Assembly (NCBI GenBank): GCA_958510825.1
Contig: OY294049.1
Span: forward strand, 34,624,774 to 34,688,773
Length of the DNA stretch: 64,000 nt
Reading direction: 5' to 3'
DNA from: Brachypterus glaber
Lineage: Eukaryota; Arthropoda; Insecta; Coleoptera; Kateretidae
Below the pieces are notes generated by a model. The model searched no databases and was not told where the DNA came from. It saw only the letters and a program-made list of their open reading frames with translations. A program made the translations under genes and the position numbers. Below are positions 48,801 to 57,800 of this stretch, one piece after another. How positions within the stretch are numbered: position 1 is the first letter of the stretch; each line of letters starts with the position of its first letter.

Positions 48801-50861
48801 GGTAATTCTACACCAAAAACTAAGAAGAAATCGCCTTTAAAGCTACGATGGTTCTTTAAAAATTGTGATTTTTTAAGGGAGTGTAACTCCATTAGGATTA
48901 ATTTTTGGAAATTGAATTTTTTTTCTTAGTTTATAATGTACAGACCCTTGAATCTTAGTGTTTTTAAATTAAAATTTCTAAACGAAACGTGCAATTTTAC
49001 CTTTATACGAATTTTTCTCAAAAACGGTGTTACCTATGTATGTTTATCTCAGAAATTATATTCTAATAATAAAAAAACAAAAAAGTTACACAGAAAAATT
49101 ATCTTCATTTTTATTATAAATTTAATGTTAAATCCCTAGCTAATATTGCACAAAATTTATTATTTTGAAATTTTTAGCACTTAATCATTTTATAAATTGA
49201 GTTTAACTGTATTATTAGGAGGAAAGTGATAAATATAAATTGTTTTTTTATTTCGCAAAAAAATAATTCAACAATATTATGTGTTAGAGTTTGTTTACCT
49301 GACAGAAAATGCTGGTTAGGCTTTAATAGTTATTTGCGAGGTTATTTATTTGATCAGGGTTCTCACGGATATTTGATTATATTTTTCCAGTACAATTCCA
49401 GGACATTTTATATATTTTCGAGAATAAAATGATTCCCAGAAAAGAATATACAGGGTGTCCAGGATCTCTCTTGCCAAACGGAAACCCGAGATACAAGACG
49501 TAATTTTATACATTTAACCAAAATTACCCTAATCTAAAAATGCTTTCTAAGGCGGCTAGAGGTCTTTGGAGATGAGCTTCACGTAATTTTTTTTTCAAAT
49601 ATCTCAAAAAATTGTACAAACTGGAATCAAATAACATCTGACATCTAAAAAATTCTGATCTTTTTTATCTATCAAGTCCATCTTACATAATTTAGTTAGC
49701 AAACGGGATTTTATGCAAGAAAACAAAACCTTCAAATATTTTTTCCTAGACAAAAAAATCTTGGATACAAATGTGTTTCATGAAAAAAATAAGAAACCTT
49801 TTTTTGCCCGTCTGTCTGTCCGTCCGATGTCACGTTGTTTGTGGACAAGATAACTCAAGAATGAATAATCCGATCGACTCGTAATTTTGAGGAAAAATCA
49901 ACTTATATGAGGGAAAGATCCCTATTATTTTTGAAAGTAATCCCTTCAAAAACAAAAAAATTATGGGTGGTTAAACTTTTTTTTTTAAAGAAAAAAAATA
50001 CCATTTTAATTTTTTTCGTTTTTCGCAATTTTTTGTCCATTTTTTCGTTTTTCGCAGCAATAAAAAAATTGATTTTTTTTACGTATTTGGGAAAATGCAA
50101 TTTACCATTTACTGAAATGCGTATCATTACATACCTTCACGACTTTTTGTGTGTCAACTTTGAAAATTTTAAATAACGGCTTTTTTGAGATATTTGAAAA
50201 AAGCTGATGTAAAGGCTCCATCTACAGAGGACTAGCTTCCTTAGGAAGCATTTTTGGATTAAGGTAAATTAGGTTAAATCAACATAAAATCACGTCTAGT
50301 ATCTGAGATTTATATTTAGCAGGAGAGCTCCTGGACACCCTGTATAATGGCAAAATTACACAGGCGTGCGCTAAATGTCTTTTGAAACGTATTTTATATT
50401 TTTTTCTACTTTGCATATTTCATAATGAAAAAAAAATGACATCCTAGACTAGTATTCCTAGTCTTGAAAGGCAATATTTTGCACGGGCACGAAGTTTCCT
50501 AACATGGAAGTGCGCTAAATGTATTTTACAATATGTATTTTTTCTATTTTGCAAAAAATTATTTTTTGTTATAAAAATATTTGTGTAAGAATTTTTTTTA
50601 TTTTACGTTTAAAATGTTTTTTTTTTGAAATAGGTAGGTACCTTTAAGATGATCTAGCGAACGTATCTGGGGGTTGTTGGCAACCGTGGTCAGAGCGCTG
50701 GTCCCGTGGCTGCTGCTGGTCGCACTGGTGCTAGTCTGTGGCAGCGGCTGGTGGGGCGGGGGCGGAGGGGCGCTGCTACTGAAGTCCGCCACCCTCGGTC
50801 GGTGGGCCGTAGGCGCTTCCTGTCCGGTGGCGCTCGACGCAGATCTCATTGGGGCCGCCAT
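36846..50861 (-). CDS. sbb: Scribbler/brakeless (ZNF608/609 family) nuclear co-regulator
   Basis: Ten coding exons (high to low): 50861-50642, 48714-48403, 45829-45608, 44874-44405, 42707-42584, 42162-42075, 42018-41966, 40788-40054, 39274-37421, 36910-36846; 1380 residues, stop TGA, all joins in phase. Start ATG ([14 protein letters not shown]) follows an in-frame TAG. Conserved blocks: residues 104-127 ([20 protein letters not shown]), 185-209 ([20 protein letters not shown]), about 409-490 ([50 protein letters not shown]), and one C2H2 finger at about 596-615 ([21 protein letters not shown]-x4-C-x12-H-x4-H). The rest is Pro/Gln/Ser-rich and disordered. In flies the family acts as a transcriptional co-repressor in eye, wing and larval behaviour; nuclear role here is by homology. 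Introns are full of transposon debris. Confidence 0.95.
37187..37375 (+). mobile_element. Tc1/mariner-like transposase N-terminal fragment, inside the last sbb intron
   Basis: 62 open codons in plus orientation: [55 protein letters not shown], then stop. The [13 protein letters not shown] pattern and the following DRGTTGKT stretch match the helix-turn-helix DNA-binding head of Tc1-type transposases. The catalytic domain is absent. Broken relic. Confidence 0.6.
39290..40053. other. sbb intron 8, no gene seen
   Basis: Contains the palindrome CCCACCATATGGTGGG at about 39371 next to CACCTCAGGTGA, a likely MITE relic. Otherwise plain AT-rich sequence. Confidence 0.4.
40949..41836. mobile_element. 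Dispersed element family A, copy 3 (sbb intron 7)
   Basis: Starts ACAGGATTATTCAGAAATAG and ends AAACACCGTGTATA. Shares CCATCTTCGTATGTTACTTT, AAGGGGCGTGCGAAACGAGG and GGATTAACCGTTTTTG with the copies at 11270 and 20189. Confidence 0.65.
42190..42500. repeat. Dispersed repeat TTTCCTACTTTATTGATGGG, copy 1
   Basis: GATGGGATATTTCCTACA + TTTATTGATGGGATTTTCGT + GATTTCATAGGAC. A shorter copy lies at about 55848-55935 in the first PIAS intron. Confidence 0.5.
43110..43500 (+). mobile_element. Decayed Tc1/mariner transposase fragment (sbb intron 4)
   Basis: Around 43308-43350 one frame reads [14 protein letters not shown], a close match to the LNPIEHVWD-LGRRV motif before the last catalytic residue of Tc1/mariner transposases. 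The frame is then broken by stops (TGA twice) and needs a shift to continue. No intact transposase. Confidence 0.6.
45838..45911. repeat. AT-only minisatellite
   Basis: ATATATTATATTATT units repeated about four times directly beside the acceptor of sbb exon 3 (minus strand). Confidence 0.8.
45912..46532. mobile_element. Foldback element, about 620 bp (sbb intron 2)
   Basis: Outer arms CCTTCAAATTTTAAAAATAT / ATTTTTAAAATTTGAAGG, then GGTGGTCGCCATGATTC / AATCATGGCGACCACC and AAATGGCAGACGGTTTT / AAAACGTCCGCCATTTT. Arms of about 270 bp. Non-coding. Confidence 0.75.
46533..47785. other. sbb intron 2, middle part, no gene seen
   Basis: AT-rich. A somewhat GC-richer patch at 47610-47680 (GTCAACGCTACAGTCGACGC) shows no open frame that I can relate to a family. 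Confidence 0.4.
47786..48360 (+). repeat. Dispersed repeat family C, copy 1, with a conserved short frame
   Basis: Contains CATGAAACGTCGGGAAATGT, AATGTCTGCCTGTCGGTCTG and, at 48228 onward, a frame [31 protein letters not shown]. The inverted copy at 61640-62330 preserves nearly the same peptide. It abuts the donor of sbb exon 2. Confidence 0.6.
48720..49450. other. sbb intron 1, distal part
   Basis: AT-rich. CCGTTTTTGAGAAAAATT (inverse orientation) and AGTGTAACTCCATTAGGAT suggest a decayed family A relative at 48780-49100. No gene seen. Confidence 0.35.
49451..50342. mobile_element. Mariner-type MITE, 892 bp, TA target site, with family B nested (sbb intron 1)
   Basis: Ends CAGGGTGTCCAGGA and TCCTGGACACCCTG, each bordered by TA. 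A family B repeat copy (49745-49990) sits inside. Confidence 0.75.
49745..49990. repeat. Dispersed repeat family B, copy 3
   Basis: ATAACTCAAGAATGAATAAT, CCGATCGACTCGTAATTTTG and AGTAATCCCTTCAAAAACAA match 27130-27430 and 28236-28560. Confidence 0.65.
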
Positions 50862-50962
50862 GCCATGCTAGTCCAGCGCTGCTGGGCCCAGCCGCCGTGC
50901 ATCCAGCCAGCTGCGGCCCGCCACCATTCGCCACCAAACAGATGCATCCTTAGTCAAGCAAC
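50862..50962 (-). other. 5'UTR part of the first coding sbb exon
   Basis: On the minus strand TTTTCAG ends at 50963 and exon sequence runs to the ATG at 50861. An in-frame TAG nine bases upstream of the ATG closes the frame, so the leader is non-coding and at least one upstream untranslated exon is needed. Confidence 0.55.
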
Positions 50963-51112
50963 CTGAAAATACGTTTTTTTTATTACACATATCGAATTTA
51001 CTTCTTTTACACTTCTCCTTGATGCTAATAACTTTTTTCTAGGGATCGACCGATATGGATTTTTTTGCCGATACCGATGACACTAGTTAGGCGACAAATC
51101 GCAACTTTTTTA

Positions 51113-51626
51113 TAAAGAACTTTCACTTTCGGGTTTAGACCGTGTTAATGGATTTTCACTTTCCGACGTTTCGTCTCTTACTACTAGAGACATCTTCAGG
51201 GATTAATCTGAAACTAAGTTTCGAATCAACTTGTGTCACTATTTATGACGAGTGGTGGTTATTCACCCGTGACGAGGTTTTTCCTATCAAAGACTTCCAT
51301 ATTGCAGGTAAGTGGTAACCAGTGTCCCGATTGATATTGTTAGGATGCTTGATGATTTCTATCGATTCCCGTATCTTCCTTGGTATTTTTCTGTTTTTTG
51401 TTAATATTTGTTTTGTTTCAGACAAATTGATTTTATGACCTGTTTCATGTACATGTTCGGCTACTGCCGATAAGGAAATCTGTTTCTTTCTTATATTGCG
51501 CTCATGCTCTTGAAGTCTTGTAGAAATTTTTCTCTTAGTTTCACCTATGTAAACCGTACCACAGGAGCAGGGTATTTTATATACGCCTTCTGAACTCAGG
51601 GGTATTTTGTCTTTTGTTGAAGTCAA
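51113..51626 (-). mobile_element. Penelope-like retroelement 3' end, left copy (GIY-YIG domain)
   Basis: The minus strand encodes 127 open codons at 51626-51243: GVYKIPCSCGTVYIGETKRK, ISTRLQEHERN, AEHVHETGHKINLSETKQIL, IRESIEIIKHPNNINRDTGY, LPAIWKSLIGKTSS. This is the GIY-YIG endonuclease that ends Penelope-like polyproteins, 5'-truncated so that no reverse transcriptase remains. The 3' tail to 51113 includes CCTGAAGATGTCTCTAGTAG and AGACGAAACGTCGGAAAGTG. Confidence 0.85.
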
Positions 51627-51639
51627 ACATTGACCTAAT

Positions 51640-52036
51640 TTTTGGTTGGACCGAAAGAAAGAAACAAATTTCCTTATCGGCAGTAGCCGAACATGTACAT
51701 GAAACAGGTCATAAAATCAATTTGTCTGAAACAAAACAAATATTAACAGAAAACAGAAAAATGCCAAGGAAGATACGGGAATCGATAGAAATCATCAAGC
51801 ATCCTAACAATATCAATCGGGACACTGGTTACCACTTACCTGCAATATGGAAGTCTTTGATAGGAAAAACCTCGTCACGGGTGAATAACCACAACTCGTC
51901 ATAAATAGTGACACAAGTTGATTCGAAACTTAGTTTCAGATTAATCCCTGAAGATGTCTCTAGTAGTAAGAGACGAAACGTCGGAAAGTGAAAATCCATT
52001 AACACGGTCTAAACCCGAAAGTGAAAGTTCTTTATA
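51640..52036 (+). mobile_element. Penelope-like retroelement 3' end, right inverted copy
   Basis: Plus-strand partner of 51113-51626, more strongly 5'-truncated: it starts at KKQISLSAVAEHVHETGHK, lacks the GIY-YIG core, and keeps IRESIEIIKHPNNINRDTGY and the same 3' tail ending AAACCCGAAAGTGAAAGTTC. The two copies differ at only a few residues (for example TKNRKIP versus TENRKMP). Confidence 0.85.
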
Positions 52037-52269
52037 TCTTAATGGCCGTGAAAGCTTAAAATCGCAACTTTTTTTTGCCACAATCGAAATGTGAATTTTT
52101 CTTACTAATTCGAGGGCATAGAATCCATATCTGTACCTCACATTTTTGAGATATAAGTCCAGGAAATAATGACGTTTTTTTCAAAAATTTGAAAATTTTA
52201 GGGTATATTGAAAAAAATACGAGGAATTCAAAAATCTATATGCGAACGATCTTATGAATCCCATATGAA

Positions 52270-52595
52270 TTCCTACACCATGGATACAATATTTAATTAT
52301 CCGTGTCTGAAATAGACTGCAGTGACTCATTTGCTAAAGTGTGCTAAAAGACGAGGATCATACCAATTCGGGTGCGGTTCGCGTAACTCCGTCTGAGGGG
52401 AATTCCTTATATGAGAGCAGCATAATACTTTTTAGGTATTAATCACTGTGTTCTATTTCAGACACGCCGTGTCTGACACGGAGAATAAGTCCAGGTACTT
52501 TTTTTCTACCTATCTCTGTTTACAGCATTTTGTAAACAGAGATAGGTAGATAAAAAGTACCTGGACTTAAAATATAGTACCCATGGTGTAAACTA
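52270..52595. mobile_element. Foldback element with perfect inner hairpin
   Basis: Outer CCTACACCATGGATAC / GTACCCATGGTGTAAA and CGTGTCTGAAATAGA / TCTATTTCAGACACG. The inner hairpin at 52486-52569 pairs TAAGTCCAGGTACTTTTT + CTACCTATCTCTGTTTACA with TGTAAACAGAGATAGGTAG + AAAAAGTACCTGGACTTA. Confidence 0.7.
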
Positions 52596-52599
52596 AGCC

Positions 52600-53810
52600 A
52601 TACAGCCACTTTTGGCATGCTGGTTTGGTTGTAGACCTTTGGTTTCAGCAACCCTAAAGCCTTCTCTGGTCCCTAGTGTGGCAAATGTACAAAATATTTA
52701 CTTTTATATCACCTGTACAGAAATTTAGGTATTTATGTTACCCATATAACACCTTTGTAGCACTTTAGGTGTTAACGACACTACAAAATGCTTGTTGGGA
52801 TATTTTTATTATCAATACTATGTAATTGTAAATTTTTGCAATTAATTTAACTGTTTCCTTCTCTTTTTGGAGTCTAGTGAGGCAGTAATCATCACCACCA
52901 TTCCTGGTCCAACAAATCTACCTCCCCTTAAACTGTCCCTGCAGTCCAGTGCAAATATTTTAAAACAATTTCACAAAAAAAAATTTTCATTGGCCACTTG
53001 ATCTAACGGGCACAAAAATAAGACGTGGAAAATAAAGTCAGGGACGATTCGAGTCGGCAAAATTGTAGGTCCGTCGGCAAATTTTAATTCATCGTAATTT
53101 TATTTAATTGCTTGGGACCGGTTTTTTTAGTCATCCGAAAATTTTTGGCAGGGGGTAAAAAATGTTTTTTTTTTTTTTTGGGCTATGGTTTTAGTAAAAA
53201 AATTTTGGCAGGGGGTAAATTTTTTTTTAAAAAAATATTTTTTGGGGCGATGAGTTTTTTTTCGGATCGTCCCTGCATGGTTTCGTAAAAAAAAAAACAA
53301 AAATTATTTGGCAACGTCGTTATTAATGCCGGTTTTCGTATATAAATAAAGAAAACAGATGTGTCAACAGCGCATAGACAGGAACAGACAATCCACAGAA
53401 GAGCAATGGAATGCACAAAAGAGAGCGAGAGAGAAAGCAAGTTAATCCTAAATAGAGAGAGAGACAGAAATTTTCTGTATTTTTCCTTTTTCTCATCATA
53501 TTAGAACAAAGATACATTTGGTTAGGTGTGGTTAAACTTACCAGAAAATGTAAATACAAACAAGTAACAAAACAAAAACGATGAAACAATCCACACAGTC
53601 CTAAGCACTAATACATTATACCATCCCCCACAATAAAATACACACAATGCACCAAATATATCACCTTTTACTGTGCGTTCGCACAGAAAACATTATGCCA
53701 CCACTTTCTTACATCAAACATGATTATTTTGACCGTAATATAAACAAAGTTTCTGCGATATTTTATATAAAAATTCAACGTCGAAATCTCACAAAAATCT
53801 ACAGCAAGCC
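52600..53810. other. Intergenic between sbb and PIAS 5' ends
   Basis: No gene seen. Direct repeats of TTTTGGCAGGGGGTAAA at 53143 and 53203; a GAGAGA-rich run at 53423-53465. Confidence 0.4.
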
Positions 53811-53905
53811 GTGCTCGTAGTGTATTTTACAGAACCGTTTCTTCGGCTTGCCATTCGGCAACATCCGCCATGCTTCGTGCCGCGCTGTTGCCAAGTTGCT
53901 ATATT
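53811..53905 (-). promoter_or_regulatory. Candidate sbb upstream exon/promoter with a 14-codon uORF
   Basis: GC-richer patch. On the minus strand CGAAGCATGGCGGATGTTGC opens MADVAEWQAEETVL then TAA; GTAAAATA overlapping the stop could act as a splice donor. Position upstream of the sbb leader fits a 5' untranslated exon. Inference only. Confidence 0.3.
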
Positions 53906-54505
53906 TATCTCAAGTTCTACTTGTTTTATTACTTTCCCCTATCAATATTGAAGTGGAAAGTCTTGACTTTGTGAAAAAACTGTATTTTTTTACGTTTCAA
54001 CAAGAAACTATCTCGGTATCATATTTGAAAACCCAACGATTTTTTACCAAAAATAATCGCATACGAGAACTTGAAATAAAAAGATAGCTATGCTTCAAAT
54101 TTAAAGTCTTTATCTCAAAGCGTTCTTGCGATTTTATTTTTGTGGACAGACAGATAAACTAAAATTTATTTTTTTTTTGCATATGAAACATAAAATATTG
54201 TTATAATTATTTCAAAAAAATGAAAAAAAGAAAAACTTTTTATTAAGAGTTACATTAAGGTTATGCTCAATGGTAATTACCATTACCATTTTTCAAACTG
54301 GATCTATAGCAGTTTTATAAAGTGGACGCTGTTAACGATTTTTACAAAAAACAATCCTATCCAAGAACTTAGGGCAAGAAACATATGGTCGAAATTTAAA
54401 GCATTTTGTTCAGTGTTCTGGAGTTCTAATGGTCACAAATTTTCTCGGACAGACAGACGTTATTTGAATTTACCGCGCCAACCGCAAAGCATGTGACGCG
54501 ACAAA

Positions 54506-54517
54506 TGCGCATGCGCA
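54506..54517. promoter_or_regulatory. NRF1/Ewg-type palindrome
   Basis: TGCGCATGCGCA, a perfect match to the NRF1 consensus YGCGCAYGCGCR, 314 bp before the PIAS ATG. GTGACGCG lies just before it and ACGCCATGTTTTT (YY1/Pho-like core) just after it. Likely core promoter of PIAS and possibly shared with divergent sbb. Confidence 0.5.
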
Positions 54518-54830
54518 CTATTTACACGTACGCCATGTTTTTGTTGGTTAGCCTGAATTCAGTTTTTTTCTTCACTGTCAGAAATTTTGCGTGAGAGTTC
54601 GCGGTTTATTGTAAAAATATTCATAAAATATAGTGAATATTATTTTAATGTAAATGTATTTAGTAATTTTACGAATATCCGGCTAAATTAGTGTGTGAAA
54701 GTTTATTTATTTTCCTATAATTTAAGATTTAAATAATGTTCAAATTATACCTTTTGTCGTTGATATAATATTTAAAAACAATCCTTTTAAATGTTTCACG
54801 AATTAAATTTGGACTTTTATGCGTCAGGAG

Positions 54831-57800
54831 ATGTCCGAAAACATAGATGAGTTGCGGGTAAATATAAAAAGTTATACTTTTTTTAAAAAATCTGCTGGTA
54901 CCATTTGTTATAATTATATTCGAAAATAAGCACATAAATCTAGTGAATGTACTAAATTTGCTATACAACTGGTTCGGAAGTCAGTATAAACAGGTGGTTC
55001 ACTTGCCTCCCACATGCGTGGGCTAGTCCCATCTATCCCTTCAAAAGAATTGTAACCAGTTTTCACCAAAATCTCACTAGTTCCTTTGATTATATTTCAT
55101 TGTTTTTGTTTCTTGTTATGAAAACTAGAGTTCCTGAATGATAGTGTTTCTAAGTGACAAGTCTTGTGTTGACAATAAACTATACACAGATTTTTATGGA
55201 TAGGCCAGTGCACTCTCAACTTTACGATTAAAGTGTTGTAAGGCAGGATGTATGCAAGTGAGAGGCACAATAGCCTATAGTAATTAATCGACATATATCA
55301 ATCAGGAACCCTAATAAAAACCACCTTGAAAGTAGATTCACATTGCCATGGAACCCTTGAGATGTTGATAGCCTAAAAACTGGAACTATTTTTGAAAATC
55401 TCAAAAAACTACAATTTTTTTCACTTGGTATGGTATGGTATGGGGCTGCTCATAAATGATGTACACAAGTAGTAAAAGGGGTGTGGATGAGAAAAGTGAA
55501 AAAAGTTGTATGAGGCAGGTGCTAAAATTTGCTCCCATTAAAGATATAACAGCTCTGAAATATTTAGGCATATTGTAGCCTTCTCTTCCAAGCCTTAAAA
55601 CCTGTTGTTTTTATGGTAGTCCAACATATCTACTCTATATGTTTACTAGTGAGGCACTTCTTTGCTGATGGTTTAAGTTTTGCTTTGGTGGCTATTGAGG
55701 GTTAAACATTCAAATTCCTCAGAATTCCTTCGTATTCTCAAATTAATTTTACAGATTCTCAAGCATATTAAAGCAAAAGTGTTTGCCAAAAACTATCAAA
55801 CATTAAAGCTAGTTTTCTCTCTCAAAAACCATGAAAACCTATCAAGTTGATGGGACATTTCCTACTTTATTAATGGGATTTTCATAAGATTTCATAGGAC
55901 CATTTGTGTAAGATTAATGGGACCTTTGTTACAGGGTACACCTACTACACTGCCTTTCTAAGCAGCAGTACATGTAGTTACTGTATTCTAGGATGCCAAG
56001 GCAAAATTAAAAATACACTTTTTTAGGGTCCCACCCCCTATAAATGTGTATTTAGGTGAAAAATCAACCCTCATTTTTTTTCAGATTTTTAAAAAAATAT
56101 TTCATGCCCGCCGGTTTTTTGAAAGAAAACATGTTAAGTCTTTTTATTATTATTATTATTTAAATATAAAAACGTTGAAATCAGGCGATTTTATGAAGGG
56201 AAATTATTTTGGAATAATATTAATATTCTTATAAGAATATTAAAAAAAAAATACCCTTATACATGAAAAAATGGCTTTACTAGGGTATAAACATGGTAAA
56301 AAGCTAATATATGCTATAAAAAAGTTAACTTAAAAATTTTTCTCAAGGGTTATTTTTATATAAATTCATTAACAGGTTAATAAAAAATTTATTCCTGGAC
56401 TAGAGGATTTTTTTTATTAAAAGGAAGTTTCATCTATGATTTTTTTTTAATATATTTTAATGGAGTTTTTAGGAAAAAAAACATTTTGTTTCACAGGGAC
56501 AAGACCTACTAAACATTACATTTAAAACCCATGTAGCTGTGTCCCTGTGAGACCCACACAACCAACCAGCCAGATTTGTTTGTATACCAATTTGGTACAC
56601 ACGATCTGTGCAGAAAACAGGGTGTGCACCAATATGGTACACATGGTCGTTAACCTAAGTACCAATTAACGCCCCATAGTTATTTTTTTGAGAAAAAGAA
56701 CAGGATGTCAAAAAAAAAACACAAATCTCATAAAATGTAAAAAATCACTTTATTTTGATAAAAGAGATGATATTTGGCCAAAAAGTATAATATGTAATAT
56801 ATATAATATGTACAAATTGCTTTGAAATGTGTTTATTTATATAACTGGGTGTTGCGGATTTTTTTTCAGATTTAAAAAAATAAATTAATTGCCCCTTACA
56901 CATTTTTTTCAAAAATAATTTTAGTTAATGTGTTTCATAACATAGTATAACATATTACAAGGCATTTTAAAAACATTTTGTATTAATTTGTTAGAAAATT
57001 GATATTTTTCTGGCAATTTATTGCAATTTTTAAGCTTTTATTTAGATAGTTAACTATTTTTTGGACACCCTTTCAAAAAGTAAATATGATTCCTGAATTC
57101 GGACGCATTGAGGAATACCCCAAAAAGAAAAATAAAGTGCATTTTTTCTAGCCTTTATTAACACGTTCTCTGCCAAGAAATTTTGACGAAAATTCCCATT
57201 TTTTTAACCCTATTTTAAACCTCCCAAAATGGCTCCGAAAAAATTTGGCAAATAGAGAATTTTATAAGCTTTAAAATGATGTATCACACATTTAATACAG
57301 CAAGATCGTCGACTCGTATATGAGACATAGGTCTATTTGAAAAATTGTTGTGGCTCATATATGAGCCGGTTGGTAGCGAACGTGTTAACCTCATGTGTTA
57401 ATTTTTAGACGTTTTATTTTATCCGTTTTTAGCTGTTTTATTTTAGGGGCATTAAAATTGAGAAAATTGCTTTATTATCCAAAAAGACTTTTATGTTTCA
57501 TAAATGTCCAATATCAATGTTTTTATATCATTAAAAAAATAAAAACCCTTCAAAAAGTCCAAACCTCTAAATATTTTTTTAAAAATCTAAAAAAAATCAG
57601 GGTTGTTTTTTCACCTAAAGAACTATTTTGAGGGGTGGGACCCAAACAATTCCGTATGTCCTGGGCACCATACTGTGTAAAGTAAATAAAATATTTGGTT
57701 TCAGAATATGCTCATAACTTTTCGGGTCTCAGAACTGCAGATGCTACTGGGTTTTGCTGGAAGAAACAAGTCAGGAAGAAAAAACGAATTGCAACAAAGA

